From Idiomarina loihiensis (GTDB taxonomy: Bacteria; Pseudomonadota; Gammaproteobacteria; Enterobacterales; Alteromonadaceae), in contig NZ_CP074112.1 in assembly GCF_024584785.1 (NCBI RefSeq), forward strand, positions 2,046,001-2,110,000: a stretch of 64,000 nt of DNA, given 5' to 3'. Shown here piece after piece: positions 28,178 to 40,692 of this stretch. Every line of letters begins with the position of its first letter. The first letter of the stretch is position 1. The position numbers were made by a program, and so were the translations under genes. A model generated the notes under the pieces. The model was not told the origin of the DNA, ran no database searches, and saw only the letters and a list, made by a program, of their open reading frames with translations.

Positions 28178-28252
28178 CTCAATATTCTCCGATTAATTCA
28201 GGGTTTAACCCAAAACTTTAATGAACAGTTTGGCCTTACTAACGGAGAACCG

Positions 28253-28627
28253 TTAAGACTTAGGCCGTTTCGCGCCGTACTTAGAACGAGCTTGGCGACG
28301 ATCATTTACGCCAGCGCAGTCTAATGCACCACGAACTGTGTGATAACGAACACCTGGCAAGTCTTTTACACGACCGCCGCGGATAAGTACGACTGAGTGT
28401 TCTTGCAGGTTGTGACCTTCACCACCAATGTACGAAGATACTTCGTAGCCGTTGGTCAAACGCACACGGCATACTTTACGCAGTGCTGAGTTTGGCTTTT
28501 TAGGGGTAGTAGTGTAAACACGGGTACATACGCCGCGTTTTTGTGGGCAAGCCTCAAGTGCCGGAACGTTGCTTTTAACAACCGGCTTTTGACGACCTTT
28601 GCGCACCAGCTGGTTAACTGTTGCCAT
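28253..28627 (-). CDS. rpsL: Ribosomal protein S12
   Basis: 124 aa decoding-centre protein. The loops that carry streptomycin-resistance mutations in other bacteria read [13 protein letters not shown] and GVRYHTVRG, here wild-type with Lys in both places. First gene of the str operon, with its promoter 128 nt upstream. Confidence 0.98.
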   Translation of the reverse strand: MATVNQLVRKGRQKPVVKSNVPALEACPQKRGVCTRVYTTTPKKPNSALRKVCRVRLTNGYEVSSYIGGEGHNLQEHSVVLIRGGRVKDLPGVRYHTVRGALDCAGVNDRRQARSKYGAKRPKS

Positions 28628-28952
28628 TCATAACTCCTGATTGTGTTGATGTCGCTCAACAGAATGAAAAATCCAAAATTCCCCCGATTAGCTTGCTTAG
28701 TTTAGATCGTAAAAACCGATCCACGGGCTAAGCGCCCTAATATGGGGAGGCCGAATTTTAATGGTCAATAATTGGACTGTCAAGGAAAAGCGTAAGATCA
28801 ATGACCTTTCGACGCCTCATGGTAGCTAGGTTTTGCGTCAATTAAATGACACAAGGCTAGGCTTTTGGTTGGCTATTCACCAAGTTAGAGCAGCCCTGAA
28901 GAGTTTTAGCAGAACTCTTACATGGCCTATCGCTCTTGTCGTTGCCTTTAAT
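28628..28952 (-). other. Intergenic region between rpoC and rpsL
   Basis: A 325-nt stretch without a convincing gene. It holds the str operon promoter and a leader of about 125 nt with a run of small dyads. The rpoC-proximal half (28790-28950) shows nothing I can name. Confidence 0.7.
28755..28783 (-). promoter_or_regulatory. Promoter of rpsL-rpsG-fusA-tufA
   Basis: TTGACA (28778-28783), a 17-nt spacer and TAAAAT (28755-28760), nearly consensus σ70. A GC-rich segment follows the -10, as is common in growth-rate controlled promoters. Confidence 0.85.
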
Positions 28953-28984
28953 AAAAAGGCCAGTCACTGAGACTGGCCTTTTTG
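28953..28984 (-). terminator. Terminator of the rpoBC transcript
   Basis: AAAAAGGCCAGTC-TCAG-TGACTGGCC followed by T5 on the minus strand, 45 nt beyond the rpoC stop. It is symmetric enough to act in both directions. Confidence 0.9.
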
Positions 28985-29028
28985 GGTGCTGAGGCTACTG
29001 ACTAACAGTAACCCAACCGTACTAACAC

Positions 29029-32000
29029 TTATTCAGCTGCATCATCACTATCGATGCTGGCATTCAAGGCGTCAGCTAATTGCTGCTCGGCTTCTTCCGC
29101 TGTTACTTTTGGAGCTTCGAATGCAACCGCTGCTTCTGCACGTTTACGTGCACGCTCACGGTGGTATGCGAAACCAGTACCAGCTGGAATTAAGCGACCC
29201 ACAATAACGTTCTCTTTCAAGCCACGTAATGGATCTTGCTTACCTTGTACCGCTGCTTCGGTTAATACGCGCGTAGTTTCTTGGAACGACGCTGCCGAAA
29301 TAAACGATTCAGTCGACAATGATGCTTTGGTAATACCTAACAGCTGACGCTCGTAGGTTGCTGGCATCTTACCTTCAGCTTCTGCTTTCGCATTGGCCGC
29401 AAGTACTTCAGACAGCTCCATCATTTCGCCTTCAAGCAACTCGGTCTCACCTGGGCTTAGGATAATTGCTTTACGCAACATCTGCCGCACGATGGTTTCG
29501 ATGTGCTTATCGTTAATCTTAACACCTTGTAAACGGTAAACTTCTTGAACCTCGTTCACAATATAGTTCGCTAACGCGCTAACGCCACGTAAACGTAAGA
29601 TATCGTGTGGAGCTTCTGCACCGTCGGCAATAACTTCACCTTTAGTTACCTGTTCACCCTCAAAGATATTGAGCTGACGGTACTTAGGAATCATCTCTTC
29701 GTACTGATCACCACCTTCCATTGGGGTAATAATCAAACGACGCTTGCCTTTGGTTTCTTTACCGAAACTAACGGTACCTGAAATTTCTGCCAAGATTGCA
29801 GGCTCTTTCGGACGACGTGCTTCGAACAAGTCAGCAACGCGCGGTAGACCACCGGTAATATCGCGTGTTTTTGAGCCTTCTTGTGGAATACGTGCAACCG
29901 TGTCACCCACTTTCACTTCGGCATTGTCTTCAAGGTTGATAATCGCATTACCTGGCAAGAAGTACTGGGCCGGCATGTCGGTACCAACGATATTCACGTC
30001 GTTACCTTTCGCATCCACCAACTTCACCATCGGCCGCATGTCTTTACCAGAGCTGGTACGCTGACCGGCTTCTAGGACAACAATGCTCGACAAACCGGTA
30101 AGATCATCGGTTTGACGGGTCATGGTAACGCCATCAATCAAGTCAACAAACTTCAGACGACCTGCTACCTCAGTGATGATTGGGTGCGTATGCGGATCCC
30201 AATTCGCCACGATTTCGCCGGCTTCAACCGTTTCACCTTCGTTCTTCTTCAATACCGCGCCGTATGGCAGTTTATAGCGCTCGCGCTCACGGCCAAACTC
30301 ATCAATTAAGGTCAGTTCAGTTGAACGTGAGGTGATAACAATGTGGCTGTCTGAGTTTTCAACGTATTTCGCGTTGTGTAACTTCAGCACACCTTTGTTC
30401 TTCACTTGCACGTTGTTCGCTGCAGAGTCTCGTGATGCCGCACCACCGATGTGGAACGTACGCATGGTTAACTGAGTACCTGGCTCACCGATTGACTGAG
30501 CAGCGATAACACCTACTGCTTCACCTTGGTTCACCAAGTGACCACGCGCTAGGTCGCGACCATAACAGTTAGCACACACACCAAAGTCAGTGTCACAGGT
30601 AATAACTGAGCGTACTTTTACTTGGTCGACAGAGTTTTGCTCTAACACGTCACACATCTTCTCATCGAGCAGCGTGTTACGCGGAATCAATACATCGTCG
30701 GTACCAGGCATTAGCACGTCGTCACACACAACACGACCTAATACGCGCTCACGCAATGGCTCTACAACATCACCACCTTCAATCAACGGCTTGATGTAGA
30801 GGCCTTCTTCGGTACCACAATCGTCTTCAACGATAACAACGTCTTGTGCTACGTCAACCAAACGACGAGTTAGGTAACCCGAGTTAGCTGTTTTCAGTGC
30901 GGTATCCGCCAAACCTTTACGAGCACCGTGAGTTGAGATGAAGTACTGAAGTACGTTCAAACCTTCACGGAAGTTAGCAGTGATTGGGGTTTCGATGATT
31001 GAGCCATCTGGCTTCGCCATCAAACCACGCATACCAGCTAACTGACGAATCTGTGCCGAGCTACCCCGAGCACCAGAGTCAGCCATCATATAAACCGAGT
31101 TAAATGACGCTTGCTGCTCTTCTTCGCCTTGAGCGTTGATCACGGTTTCTTTCGATAAGTTGTCCATCATTGCTTTAGACACTTTCTCGTTGGCCGTAGA
31201 CCAGATATCGATAACCTTGTTGTATTTCTCACCAGCGGTTACCAAACCTTGCTCAAACTGCTCTTGAATTTCTGCTACTTCTTCTTCTGCTGCATCGATA
31301 ATGTCTTTCTTAGCAGCAGGAATAACCATGTCATCAATACCAACTGACGCACCAGCAATCATTGCATAGTGGAAACCGGTATACATGATTTGGTCAGCAA
31401 AGATAACCGTTGGCTTCAAACCTAGGTCACGGTAAGAACGGTTCAATAAACGACCGATTTGTTTCTTACCCATAGCCTGGTTGATCATCTCAAACGGCAT
31501 ACCTTCTGGCAAAATCAGTGACAAGATGGCACGACCAACGGTGGTGTCATAGATGGTAGAGGTATGTGTACGCTCACCTTCTTCACTGATATGTACTTCG
31601 GCCAGACGCACTTTTACGCGAGCGTGAAGTGCTGCTGCACCGGCACGATAAGCTTTCTCGGCTTCTTTGGCATTTTTAAAGATCATGCCTTCGCCAGGAG
31701 CGTTAATTTTATCGCGCGTCATGTAGTAAAGACCCAAAACAACGTCCTGTGAAGGAACGATGATAGGATCACCACTAGCTGGTGACAAAATGTTGTTGGT
31801 TGACATCATCAACGCGCGCGCTTCAAGTTGCGCTTCTAACGTTAATGGTAAGTGAACCGCCATTTGGTCACCGTCAAAGTCCGCGTTATAAGCCGCACAC
31901 ACCAATGGGTGCAACTGAATCGCTTTACCTTCAATCAGGACCGGCTCGAACGCCTGGATACCCAAACGGTGCAAGGTTGGTGCACGGTTTAGCATCACTG

Positions 32001-33258
32001 GGTGTTCTTTGATCACTTCGTCTAGCACGTCCCAAACTTCTGGGATTTCGCGCTCAACCATTTTCTTCGCTGCTTTGATGGTAGTAGCTAAGCCACGACC
32101 TTCTAACTTGCCATAGATAAACGGCTTGAATAGCTCAAGGGCCATTTTCTTCGGTAAGCCACACTGATGCAGACGTAACTTAGGACCTACAGTAATTACT
32201 GAACGGCCTGAGTAATCTACGCGCTTACCAAGCAAGTTTTGACGGAAACGACCTTGCTTACCTTTGATCATGTCAGCCAAAGATTTCAATGGACGCTTGT
32301 TGGTGCCAGTAATAGCACGGCCACGACGACCGTTATCCAACAAGGCATCAACCGCTTCTTGCAGCATACGCTTTTCGTTGCGAACAATAATGTCCGGCGC
32401 AGCTAGGTCTAACAAACGCTTCAAACGGTTGTTACGGTTGATTACACGACGATATAAATCGTTCAAATCAGAGGTCGCAAAACGACCACCGTCAAGTGGT
32501 ACCAACGGACGTAAATCTGGTGGCAACACAGGCAATACTTTTAAGATCATCCACTCTGGCTTATTGCCTGAGTAATGGAATGATTCTAATAGCTTAAGGC
32601 GTTTGCTGATTTTCTTACGCTTGGTTTCAGAATTGGTTTCTGGCAACTCTTCACGCAATTGCTTGATATCGCCTTCAATGTCGATGTGTTGTAACAACGA
32701 TAGTACCGCTTCGGCACCCATCTTAGCTTCAAACTCGTCGCCGTGCTCTTCAAGCGCATCTAAGTAGTCTTCTTCAGACAGGATTTGACCACGCTCTAAC
32801 GAGGTCATGCCTGCTTCAGTAACCACATAAGATTCAAAATACAGCACGCGCTCAATATCACGCAGAGTCATATCAAGCATCAAACCAATGCGGCTTGGCA
32901 GTGATTTCAAGAACCAGATATGCGCAACTGGGCTAGCAAGCTCAATGTGACCCATACGCTCACGACGTACTTTAGTGAGGGTAACTTCAACGCCACACTT
33001 CTCACAGATCACACCGCGGTGCTTCAAGCGCTTGTACTTTCCACACAAGCACTCATAGTCCTTCACCGGGCCGAAAATGCGCGCACAGAACAAACCATCA
33101 CGCTCAGGCTTGAACGTACGATAGTTGATCGTTTCTGGCTTTTTCACTTCACCGAAAGACCAGCTGCGGATCATGTCCGGAGAAGCAAGTCCGATGCGAA
33201 TCGCATCGAACTCTTCAGTCTGGTTTAACGGCTTTAAAAACTTTAATAAGTCTTTCAC
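29029..33258 (-). CDS. rpoC: RNA polymerase β' subunit
   Basis: 1409 aa. It starts with GTG at 33258, preceded by AGGAGATAAATC, and begins [10 protein letters not shown]. The N-terminal zinc ribbon (CLCGKYK ... CEKCGVE), the catalytic [12 protein letters not shown] motif and the second zinc site ([13 protein letters not shown]) are all present. No insertion or truncation is seen. It follows rpoB after 35 nt. Confidence 0.98.
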   Translation of the reverse strand: MKDLLKFLKPLNQTEEFDAIRIGLASPDMIRSWSFGEVKKPETINYRTFKPERDGLFCARIFGPVKDYECLCGKYKRLKHRGVICEKCGVEVTLTKVRRERMGHIELASPVAHIWFLKSLPSRIGLMLDMTLRDIERVLYFESYVVTEAGMTSLERGQILSEEDYLDALEEHGDEFEAKMGAEAVLSLLQHIDIEGDIKQLREELPETNSETKRKKISKRLKLLESFHYSGNKPEWMILKVLPVLPPDLRPLVPLDGGRFATSDLNDLYRRVINRNNRLKRLLDLAAPDIIVRNEKRMLQEAVDALLDNGRRGRAITGTNKRPLKSLADMIKGKQGRFRQNLLGKRVDYSGRSVITVGPKLRLHQCGLPKKMALELFKPFIYGKLEGRGLATTIKAAKKMVEREIPEVWDVLDEVIKEHPVMLNRAPTLHRLGIQAFEPVLIEGKAIQLHPLVCAAYNADFDGDQMAVHLPLTLEAQLEARALMMSTNNILSPASGDPIIVPSQDVVLGLYYMTRDKINAPGEGMIFKNAKEAEKAYRAGAAALHARVKVRLAEVHISEEGERTHTSTIYDTTVGRAILSLILPEGMPFEMINQAMGKKQIGRLLNRSYRDLGLKPTVIFADQIMYTGFHYAMIAGASVGIDDMVIPAAKKDIIDAAEEEVAEIQEQFEQGLVTAGEKYNKVIDIWSTANEKVSKAMMDNLSKETVINAQGEEEQQASFNSVYMMADSGARGSSAQIRQLAGMRGLMAKPDGSIIETPITANFREGLNVLQYFISTHGARKGLADTALKTANSGYLTRRLVDVAQDVVIVEDDCGTEEGLYIKPLIEGGDVVEPLRERVLGRVVCDDVLMPGTDDVLIPRNTLLDEKMCDVLEQNSVDQVKVRSVITCDTDFGVCANCYGRDLARGHLVNQGEAVGVIAAQSIGEPGTQLTMRTFHIGGAASRDSAANNVQVKNKGVLKLHNAKYVENSDSHIVITSRSTELTLIDEFGRERERYKLPYGAVLKKNEGETVEAGEIVANWDPHTHPIITEVAGRLKFVDLIDGVTMTRQTDDLTGLSSIVVLEAGQRTSSGKDMRPMVKLVDAKGNDVNIVGTDMPAQYFLPGNAIINLEDNAEVKVGDTVARIPQEGSKTRDITGGLPRVADLFEARRPKEPAILAEISGTVSFGKETKGKRRLIITPMEGGDQYEEMIPKYRQLNIFEGEQVTKGEVIADGAEAPHDILRLRGVSALANYIVNEVQEVYRLQGVKINDKHIETIVRQMLRKAIILSPGETELLEGEMMELSEVLAANAKAEAEGKMPATYERQLLGITKASLSTESFISAASFQETTRVLTEAAVQGKQDPLRGLKENVIVGRLIPAGTGFAYHRERARKRAEAAVAFEAPKVTAEEAEQQLADALNASIDSDDAAE

Positions 33259-33293
33259 GATTTATCTCCTGGCAATTAGCGTCCGGTGGTGTC

Positions 33294-36200
33294 TCAGTCT
33301 TGGTCCAACTCAATGTTGATACCAAGTGAGCGGATTTCCTTCAGCAATACATTGAAGGATTCCGGCATACCTGCTTCCATCCGCAGATCGTTGTCGACAA
33401 TGTTTTTGTACATCTTGGTACGACCGTTTACGTCGTCCGACTTCACTGTCAACATCTCTTGCAGAGTATAAGCAGCACCGTATGCTTCCAGTGCCCACAC
33501 TTCCATCTCACCAAAACGCTGACCACCGAATTGCGCTTTACCACCCAACGGCTGCTGAGTAACCAAGCTGTACGAACCGGTAGAACGGGCGTGCATCTTG
33601 TCATCAACCAAGTGGTTCAATTTCAGCATGTACATGTAACCTACGGTTACGTCACGCTCAAAACGCTCACCAGTACGGCCGTCATACAAAGTAATCTGAC
33701 CTGATTCTGGTAAATCAGCTAGCTTCAACAAGTCTTTAATTTCGCGCTCTACAGCACCATCGAATACTGGTGTTGCAGTAGGTAAGCCCTTCTTCAGGTT
33801 ACTAGCCAAGCGCATTACTTCGTCATCGCTGAAGTCATCGATATCAACTTCTTGACGAGTTTCGCCCAACTCATAAACCTTCTTCAAGAACTCACGCATT
33901 TCGGCTACTTTAGCGTGCTGTTTCAGCATGTTCTCAATTTTGGTACCGATGCCGCGTGCGGCCATACCCAAGTGAGTTTCAAGGATCTGACCAATGTTCA
34001 TCCGCGATGGTACGCCCAACGGGTTCAACACGATATCAACCGGAACGCCGTGCTCATCGTGTGGCATATCTTCAACTGGCTGAATAGTTGAGATAACACC
34101 TTTGTTACCGTGACGACCAGCTAACTTATCACCAGGCTGAATACGACGGCGTACAGCTAGGTAAACTTTAACGATCTTCAACACGCCCGGTGCCAAGTCA
34201 TCGCCTTGCTCGATCTTACGACGCTTGTTCTCAAACTTAGCGTCAAAATCATTACGAATTTCTTCGTATTGCTGAGCAATTTGTTCTAGCTGCTGCTGAG
34301 CGTCTTCGCTCTTCAGGTTCTGCGTTAACCATTTACTTTGCTCAAGGCTAGCTAGCTTCGATTCATCGAAACCGTTCGCTAACAACAAGCTACGTGCACG
34401 CTCAAAAATACCTTTCTCAAGGATCTTGAACTCATCGGTTAAGTCTTTCTTAACTTGCTTCAGTTGCATCTCTTCGATGTCTTTAGCACGCTTGTCTTTC
34501 TCTACCCCATCACGGGTAAATACTTGAACGTCGATAACAGTACCGGTAACGCCATTTGGCACACGCAGTGAGCTATCTTTAACGTCTGAAGCTTTTTCAC
34601 CAAAAATAGCTCGCAACAACTTCTCTTCTGGAGTCAGCTGGGTTTCGCCTTTTGGTGTTACTTTACCTACTAGAATGTCACCGCCTGATACTTCAGCACC
34701 AACGAATACAACACCTGAGTTATCAAGTTTGTTCAGCGCTGATTCACCTACGTTCGGGATATCGGCAGTAATTTCTTCAGCACCTAACTTAGTATCACGC
34801 GCCACACAGTTCAGTTCTTGAATGTGAATGGTGGTTAAACGGTCTTCTTGTACCACTCGTTCTGAAATCAAAATCGAGTCTTCGAAGTTGTAACCGTTCC
34901 ATGGCATGAAGGCCACGCGCAAGTTTTGTCCAAGTGCTAATTCACCCATGTCGGTTGACGGGCCATCAGCTAGCACGTCGCCGCGCATTACTGGCTCGCC
35001 TACGTTAACCGTAGGGGTTTGGTTAATACAGGTGTTCTGGTTAGAACGCGTGTATTTAACCAAGTTGTAGATATCGATACCGGCTTCGCCTGGTACCATC
35101 TCTTCTTCATTAACTTTTACAACAATACGGCTGGCGTCGACTTTATCAACCACACCACCACGTTTTGCTACAACCGTCACGCCTGAGTCTACTGCTACGG
35201 TACGTTCAATACCGGTACCTACTAACGGCTTATCGGCACGTAATGTTGGTACTGCTTGACGTTGCATGTTCGCGCCCATCAAGGCACGGTTAGCATCGTC
35301 ATGCTCAAGGAATGGAATTAAGCTTGCCGCAATCGATACGATCTGCTGTGGCGCTACGTCCATATATTGAACTTGCTCTTTTGACATCAGAGTAAATTCG
35401 TTCTTATGACGACAAGGCACTAGGTCATCAACTAACTCACCTTTATCATTCAGGGTAACGTTAGCCTGAGCGATAACAAAGTTACCTTCTTCAATCGCTG
35501 ACAAATAGTCTACTTCGTCAGTGACCGCACCATTCTCAATCCGACGGTACGGAGTTTCTAAGAAACCGTACTCGTTGGTACGAGCAAAGGTAGATAGCGA
35601 GTTAATCAAACCGATGTTTGGACCTTCCGGAGTTTCGATTGGACAAACCCGACCGTAATGGGTTGGGTGTACGTCTCGAACCTCAAAGCCGGCGCGCTCA
35701 CGAGTAAGACCGCCTGGACCTAAAGCAGAAATACGACGCTTGTGCGTGACTTCTGACAATGGGTTGTTTTGGTCCATAAACTGTGACAACTGGCTTGAAC
35801 CGAAGAACTCTTTAACGGCCGCGCTAATTGGCTTGGCGTTGATCAGATCTTGCGGCATGGTGGCATCTAAATCACCAAGGCTTAGGCGTTCTTTAACTGC
35901 ACGCTCTACCCGTACCAAGCCCACGCGGAATTGGTTTTCGGCCATTTCGCCAACCGAACGAATACGACGGTTACCTAAGTGATCGATATCATCGACGATA
36001 TCTAAGCCATTACGGATGTCGATAAGCTTTCTCATCACATCAATAATGTCTTCTTTAGTAAGCACACCTGCACCGGTTAAGTCTTCACGACCTAAACGAC
36101 GGTTGAACTTCATCCGACCGACTGACGATAAATCGTAACGGTCTTCGCTGAAGAACAAGTTTTCAAACAAGGTTTCTGCTGCATCTTTAGTGGGCGGCTC

Positions 36201-37322
36201 GCCCGGACGCATCATGCGGTAGATTTCTACTAACGCCTCTAAACGAGTATTAGTAGAGTCAATGCGCAAGGTCTCGCTCATGTATGGACCATGATCAAGA
36301 TCGTTAACAAACAAGGTTTCAAATTTCTTGAACCCTGCTTCACGCAGTTTGGCCAACAATTCAAGGGTTAACTCAGTGTTTGCCGGCGCAATAACCGTGT
36401 CAGTGCCTTTTTCTTTGTAATCTTTAGCAAGAACTTTACCGACCAGATATTCTAATGGAACTTCCATTTCTGGGGTGTTCAGGTTAGCGATTTGGTTGAT
36501 ATGGCGCGCAGTAATACGACGACCTTTCTCAACAATCACATCACCGTCATCGTTCTTGATATCAAATTTGGCAGTTTCTCCACGCAGGCGCTCAGGCACC
36601 AATTGCATGAATACTTTTTTGTTGCGGAATTGGAAATAAGTAGTCTCGAAGAACATCTCTAAGATTTCTTCGGTATTGTAATCCAAGGCACGCAAAATGA
36701 TCGATGCCGGTAATTTACGACGGCGATCGATACGAACGAATACGTTGTCTTTCGGGTCAAATTCAAAATCTAACCAAGAGCCACGATACGGAATCACACG
36801 AGCGTTATACAACACCTTACCCGATGAATGGGTTTTCCCTTTGTCGTGATCATAGAACACGCCAGGAGAGCGGTGTAGCTGAGAAACGATAACACGTTCA
36901 GTACCATTGATAACAAAGGTACCGTTGTCGGTCATCAATGGGATTTCGCCCATATAAACTTCTTGCTCTTTCATGTGCTTAACGGTGCCAGCCGCAGCTT
37001 CTTTATCATAGATAACTAAGCGCAGTTTCACCCGCAATGGAGCAGAGTATGTGATGCCACGAATTTGACATTCTTGTACGTCAAAGGTCGGCTCACCTAA
37101 GTGATAGCTCACGTACTGCAATTCCGAATTACCTGAATAGGCGGTAATTGGAAATACTGAGCGAAATGCCGCTTCCAGACCGTTATTGCCTTCTGGATCC
37201 GGCTCGATGAATTTTTTAAATGAATCTAATTGGATTGACAGCAGGTATGGCACTTCAAGTACATGAGGCCGTTTACCAAAATCCTTACGAATACGTTTTT
37301 TCTCAGAGTAGGAGTACGCCAT
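33294..37322 (-). CDS. rpoB: RNA polymerase β subunit
   Basis: 1342 aa, starting [19 protein letters not shown]. The rifampicin-binding region ([20 protein letters not shown]) has the usual susceptible-type residues. [12 protein letters not shown] and the C-terminal clamp are present. It is separated from rplL by an attenuator region. Confidence 0.98.
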   Translation of the reverse strand: MAYSYSEKKRIRKDFGKRPHVLEVPYLLSIQLDSFKKFIEPDPEGNNGLEAAFRSVFPITAYSGNSELQYVSYHLGEPTFDVQECQIRGITYSAPLRVKLRLVIYDKEAAAGTVKHMKEQEVYMGEIPLMTDNGTFVINGTERVIVSQLHRSPGVFYDHDKGKTHSSGKVLYNARVIPYRGSWLDFEFDPKDNVFVRIDRRRKLPASIILRALDYNTEEILEMFFETTYFQFRNKKVFMQLVPERLRGETAKFDIKNDDGDVIVEKGRRITARHINQIANLNTPEMEVPLEYLVGKVLAKDYKEKGTDTVIAPANTELTLELLAKLREAGFKKFETLFVNDLDHGPYMSETLRIDSTNTRLEALVEIYRMMRPGEPPTKDAAETLFENLFFSEDRYDLSSVGRMKFNRRLGREDLTGAGVLTKEDIIDVMRKLIDIRNGLDIVDDIDHLGNRRIRSVGEMAENQFRVGLVRVERAVKERLSLGDLDATMPQDLINAKPISAAVKEFFGSSQLSQFMDQNNPLSEVTHKRRISALGPGGLTRERAGFEVRDVHPTHYGRVCPIETPEGPNIGLINSLSTFARTNEYGFLETPYRRIENGAVTDEVDYLSAIEEGNFVIAQANVTLNDKGELVDDLVPCRHKNEFTLMSKEQVQYMDVAPQQIVSIAASLIPFLEHDDANRALMGANMQRQAVPTLRADKPLVGTGIERTVAVDSGVTVVAKRGGVVDKVDASRIVVKVNEEEMVPGEAGIDIYNLVKYTRSNQNTCINQTPTVNVGEPVMRGDVLADGPSTDMGELALGQNLRVAFMPWNGYNFEDSILISERVVQEDRLTTIHIQELNCVARDTKLGAEEITADIPNVGESALNKLDNSGVVFVGAEVSGGDILVGKVTPKGETQLTPEEKLLRAIFGEKASDVKDSSLRVPNGVTGTVIDVQVFTRDGVEKDKRAKDIEEMQLKQVKKDLTDEFKILEKGIFERARSLLLANGFDESKLASLEQSKWLTQNLKSEDAQQQLEQIAQQYEEIRNDFDAKFENKRRKIEQGDDLAPGVLKIVKVYLAVRRRIQPGDKLAGRHGNKGVISTIQPVEDMPHDEHGVPVDIVLNPLGVPSRMNIGQILETHLGMAARGIGTKIENMLKQHAKVAEMREFLKKVYELGETRQEVDIDDFSDDEVMRLASNLKKGLPTATPVFDGAVEREIKDLLKLADLPESGQITLYDGRTGERFERDVTVGYMYMLKLNHLVDDKMHARSTGSYSLVTQQPLGGKAQFGGQRFGEMEVWALEAYGAAYTLQEMLTVKSDDVNGRTKMYKNIVDNDLRMEAGMPESFNVLLKEIRSLGINIELDQD

Positions 37323-37472
37323 GGGGTTCCTCAGCTAGCTGATTGATGACCCTAACCACCGGAGTAGGAGTCGATGGTTAAAAACAAACTACTTAAAGCT
37401 TGTCGTTCCCGTTTTTGTCACCGCGAGCATGCACCCCAATAACGGGCAAAAATGATACATGCTTTACAGCGC

Positions 37473-37504
37473 AAAAAGGCTGGTAGCAATATTGCCACCA
37501 GCCC
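37473..37504 (-). terminator. rplL-rpoB attenuator
   Basis: On the minus strand GGCTGGTGGC-AATATT-GCTACCAGCC is followed by T5 between rplL and rpoB. The place and form match the partial terminator that lowers rpoBC expression relative to ribosomal protein genes in E. coli. Confidence 0.85.
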
Positions 37505-37540
37505 TAGGCCTAAAAGGCCAAGTTATGTAAGTGGTTAAAC

Positions 37541-37915
37541 TTACTTAACTTCAACTTCCGCACCAGCTTCAGTCAAATCTTTAGCAAGTGCTTCTGCGTC
37601 TTCTTTGCTGATGCCTTCTTTAACAGCAACAGGTGCAGACTCAACCATATCTTTAGCTTCTTTCAAGCCAAGACCGGTTGCGCCACGTACTGCTTTGATA
37701 GCAGCAACTTTGTTAGCGCCTGCAGCTTTCAAGATTACGTCAAATTCAGTTTTCTCTTCTGCAGCTTCAGCAGCTACAGCTGGGCCAGCAGCTACTGCAA
37801 CAGCAGCAGATGCGTCAACACCGAATTTTTCTTCAGCTGCTTCAATCAACTCTACCAATTCCATAACTGGCATTTCAGCGATTGCATTCAAAATATCGTC
37901 TTTAGTAAGAGCCAT
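37541..37915 (-). CDS. rplL: Ribosomal protein L7/L12
   Basis: 124 aa stalk protein. It has an N-terminal dimerisation helix, an Ala/Val/Glu-rich hinge (about 35-55) and a C-terminal factor-binding domain with [19 protein letters not shown]. Confidence 0.98.
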   Translation of the reverse strand: MALTKDDILNAIAEMPVMELVELIEAAEEKFGVDASAAVAVAAGPAVAAEAAEEKTEFDVILKAAGANKVAAIKAVRGATGLGLKEAKDMVESAPVAVKEGISKEDAEALAKDLTEAGAEVEVK

Positions 37916-37968
37916 AACTCTAAACTCCTGGGTTATAAATTACAAAAAAATGGTTATAAAAACCGCTT

Positions 37969-38487
37969 CTATTTAGCGTCTTTAATTGCCGACAACACAC
38001 GCACAAACTTAGTAGGTACTTCGTTAATTGTACGAACGAACTTACTAACAGGCGCTTTGAAGGTTGCAAGCAATTTCGCCAATGCTTCGTCGCGAGTCGG
38101 AAGTGAAGCAACTGCTTCAAGCTTATCTGCACCCATCAAACCGTTACCGATTGATAGAGCAGTTACTTTAAGGTGCTTGTTCTGTTTAGCGAAATCTTTG
38201 AACAAACGCGCAGCAGAGCCAGGCGCATCCAAAGAGAAGCCGTAGACCAAAGGACCTACAAGTGCCGCATCCATGTCACCAAATTTCGTGTCAGCGAACG
38301 CACGCTTAGCTAATGTATTCCGAATAACTTTCAGATACACGCCTTGCTCACGAGCTTGACGACGAAGTTGGGTCATGTCCGCAACTTCCATACCACGATA
38401 CTCAGCAACAGCGACGGATAGAGCGTTTGAAGCAACGTCGTTAATTTCTTTAACGATTGCCTTTTTTGCTGCTAAACCTAGTGCCAC
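37969..38487 (-). CDS. rplJ: Ribosomal protein L10
   Basis: Stalk base protein, 172 aa. I start it at the GTG at 38487 because AGAGGTGAT lies just upstream and the product then begins [16 protein letters not shown] like other L10 proteins. The longer in-frame reading would run into the leader RNA. Confidence 0.95.
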   Translation of the reverse strand: MALGLAAKKAIVKEINDVASNALSVAVAEYRGMEVADMTQLRRQAREQGVYLKVIRNTLAKRAFADTKFGDMDAALVGPLVYGFSLDAPGSAARLFKDFAKQNKHLKVTALSIGNGLMGADKLEAVASLPTRDEALAKLLATFKAPVSKFVRTINEVPTKFVRVLSAIKDAK

Positions 38488-38700
38488 TAGTATCACCTCT
38501 TTTTTTGACCCTTTGCGAAAACGCGCCGGGTCATCGTTACACATAGGCAGAAAACCACATTCTGCCACGTTGTCACGGTGAATCTCTTACCCAGAGAGTC
38601 TGAGTCGGATATCACCATCTGCGCAGGAAATTAAGTGTCGCTTTAAATCCCGAAGGATGGTCTCGCGATACACCTGCGGTCTTGGATGAGAGCGTTAGCT
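38488..38700 (-). promoter_or_regulatory. L10 leader RNA (rplJL autoregulation)
   Basis: The minus-strand leader contains CCAAGACCGCAGGTG (38671-38685) paired across the structure with CCTGCGCAGATGGTGA (about 38611-38627). These are the conserved halves of the L10(L12)4-binding leader known upstream of rplJ. Further hairpins, such as ATCCTTCGGGAT, lie inside. Confidence 0.8.
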
Positions 38701-38723
38701 CCAACCCATAAACCTTTGAAATC

Positions 38724-39413
38724 TTAGCTTAACGTGCTTTGGTCGATGGCTACGCCAGCGCCCATAGTGGTTGATAAGCTAACTTTCTTAATGTATTGAC
38801 CTTTAGCTGAAGACGGCTTGGCTTTCTTCAGAGCAGCTAATAGAGACTCTAAGTTCTCTTGCAGCTTGGCGTTATCGAAATCAACTTTACCGATAGTAGC
38901 ATGGATGATACCAGCTTTATCGTTACGATAACGGATCTGACCAGCTTTAGCGTTTTGTACCGCAGTAGCTACGTCAGGAGTTACGGTGCCAGTTTTAGGG
39001 TTTGGCATCAGGCCACGTGGACCTAAGATTTGACCCAGCATACCAACCACACGCATAGCGTCTGGAGAAGCGATAACAACATCAAAGTTCATCTCGCCTT
39101 TCTTGATTTGCTCAGCTAAGTCTTCCATACCTACTAAATCAGCACCAGCTGCTTTAGCTTTTTCTACGTTAGCGCCGCTAGTGAATACTGCAACACGAAC
39201 GTCACGACCAGTACCGTTAGGTAGTACAGTAGCACCACGAACGTTTTGGTCAGATTTACGAGCGTCGATACCTAGATTTACTGATACATCAACGCTTTCT
39301 TTGAATTTAGCAGTTGCCAATTCTTTCAACAGGTTGATCGCTTCGTTGATTTCATAATCACGAGCTTCAACTTTCTCACGGATCAGACGAGCGCGTTTAG
39401 TTAACTTAGCCAT
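38724..39413 (-). CDS. rplA: Ribosomal protein L1
   Basis: 229 aa, starting [16 protein letters not shown], with the conserved [13 protein letters not shown] motif. One nucleotide separates it from the rplK stop, so the two are probably translated together. L1 represses its own operon in other bacteria. Confidence 0.98.
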   Translation of the reverse strand: MAKLTKRARLIREKVEARDYEINEAINLLKELATAKFKESVDVSVNLGIDARKSDQNVRGATVLPNGTGRDVRVAVFTSGANVEKAKAAGADLVGMEDLAEQIKKGEMNFDVVIASPDAMRVVGMLGQILGPRGLMPNPKTGTVTPDVATAVQNAKAGQIRYRNDKAGIIHATIGKVDFDNAKLQENLESLLAALKKAKPSSAKGQYIKKVSLSTTMGAGVAIDQSTLS

Positions 39414-39414
39414 C

Positions 39415-39846
39415 TTATAGACCCTCCACGTTCAAGCCCATTGCGCGAGCAGAGCCGGCAATAGTACGTACTGCTGCTTCAAGACTAGCCGCTGTTAAGT
39501 CAGGCTCTTTGGTCTTAGCAATTTCTTCTAACTGAGCTACAGTTACAGTACCAACTTTATCAGTGTTTGGACGGCCTGAACCACTCTTTATGCCTGCTGC
39601 TTTCTTCAACAAGAAGGCTGCTGGAGGAGTTTTAGTGATAAAGGTGAAAGAACGGTCTTCAAAAACGCTGATTTCAACAGGAACCGGAGCGCCTTTTTCA
39701 AGTTCGCCAGTTGCTGCGTTAAACGCTTTACAGAATTCCATGATGTTCACACCGTGTTGACCCAATGCTGGACCTACCGGTGGTGATGGGTTAGCTGCAC
39801 CAGCTGCTACTTGCAACTTGATGATAGCTTTTAACTTCTTAGCCAT
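39415..39846 (-). CDS. rplK: Ribosomal protein L11
   Basis: 143 aa. N-terminal thiostrepton-region motif [20 protein letters not shown] and C-terminal rRNA-binding domain ending [16 protein letters not shown]. First gene of rplKAJL-rpoBC. Confidence 0.98.
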   Translation of the reverse strand: MAKKLKAIIKLQVAAGAANPSPPVGPALGQHGVNIMEFCKAFNAATGELEKGAPVPVEISVFEDRSFTFITKTPPAAFLLKKAAGIKSGSGRPNTDKVGTVTVAQLEEIAKTKEPDLTAASLEAAVRTIAGSARAMGLNVEGL

Positions 39847-39933
39847 GTTTTAGCCTCTTGGTTGCGGGTCTAACGCCTCGTAAGTCTAAGAGTTGACTTA
39901 CTCTAACGGCTCCCCAATATAAAAAGGAGGCGA

Positions 39934-39962
39934 ATTATAGTCTTATTCGCCCCTGATTGCAA
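39934..39962 (-). promoter_or_regulatory. Promoter of rplKAJL-rpoBC
   Basis: TTGCAA (39957-39962), a 17-nt spacer and a perfect TATAAT (39934-39939). The start would lie about 80 nt before rplK. The promoter sits just inside the dyad repeat that separates nusG from rplK, so rplK need not rely on read-through from nusG. Confidence 0.85.
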
Positions 39963-39978
39963 CTAACGAAGTGCATTT

Positions 39979-40139
39979 TTCGTACACTTTGTTGTTCGTT
40001 GTTCGTACACTTCGTTGTTCGTGGTTCGTACGCTGCGCTGTTCGGGGTTCGTGCGCTTTGCTGTTCGGGGTTCGGGGTTCGAACAGTGCGAAGCACGGAC
40101 GAACAGTGAACGAAGTGAACGGACGAATCACGAATAACG
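39979..40139. repeat. Dyad repeat A between nusG and rplK, with a 4 x 23-bp tandem array
   Basis: Four adjacent 23-bp units start at 39979, 40002, 40025 and 40048, each of the form TTCGTRCRCTKYGYTGTTCG plus three bases, with a fragment at 40071. From 40078 the words turn around into CGAAC/GACGAA, ending GGACGAATCACGAATAACGG. The whole is an imperfect inverted repeat of about 160 bp. It contains no gene that I can support. Confidence 0.85.
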
Positions 40140-40143
40140 GCTG

Positions 40144-40689
40144 TTACGCTTTTTCTACCTGGCCGAACTCAAGCTCAACCGGCGTGGCGCGACCAAAGAT
40201 AGAGACCGATACTGTTAAGCGGCTCTTGTCGTAGTCTACGCTTTCTACGGTACCATTGAAGTCAGCAAACGGACCGTCATTAACCCGTACCACTTCGCCC
40301 GCTTCAAACAAGGTTTTTGGCTTAGGCTTATCAACCGAGTCTTGCAGGCGATTCAGAATAGTGTCAGCTTCTTTTTGCGTGATTGGAATCGGACGCTCTT
40401 GCGTTCCGCCAATAAAACCTAGTACGCGTGGGATAGATTTGACCAAGTGCCAAGCAGCTTCATCCATCGCCATTTCGACTAGTACATAGCCTGGGAAGAA
40501 TTTGCGTTCGCTTTTCGCACGCTTGCCCGCTTTCATTTCCACAACTTCTTCAGTTGGTACTAAGACTTCACCGAATTTGTCTTCCATACCGTGCATTTTG
40601 ATATGCTCGCGCAGAGACTCAGCAACACGCTTCTCAAAACCAGAGAATGCTTGAACCACGTACCAACGTTTTTTAATTTGCTCTGCCAT
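40144..40689 (-). CDS. nusG: Transcription termination/antitermination protein NusG
   Basis: 181 aa. The N-terminal NGN domain begins [20 protein letters not shown], and the C-terminal KOW domain contains [23 protein letters not shown] sequence. Three bases after secE. Its stop abuts dyad repeat A, which might act as the end of the secE-nusG transcript. Confidence 0.98.
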   Translation of the reverse strand: MAEQIKKRWYVVQAFSGFEKRVAESLREHIKMHGMEDKFGEVLVPTEEVVEMKAGKRAKSERKFFPGYVLVEMAMDEAAWHLVKSIPRVLGFIGGTQERPIPITQKEADTILNRLQDSVDKPKPKTLFEAGEVVRVNDGPFADFNGTVESVDYDKSRLTVSVSIFGRATPVELEFGQVEKA

Positions 40690-40692
40690 TGA

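Noticed and set aside
37969..38568. Longer start of rplJ at 38568
   Set aside because: It would translate through the L10 leader RNA; the GTG at 38487 has a strong ribosome site and gives the normal L10 N-terminus.
39979..40077. CRISPR array
   Set aside because: The 23-bp units are directly adjacent with no unique spacers, and no cas genes are present.
39971..40234. Short open frames on both strands in the TTCGT repeat region
   Set aside because: They follow the tandem 23-bp repeat and its complement; the peptides are repeats of the DNA pattern, and no ribosome site or family likeness is seen.
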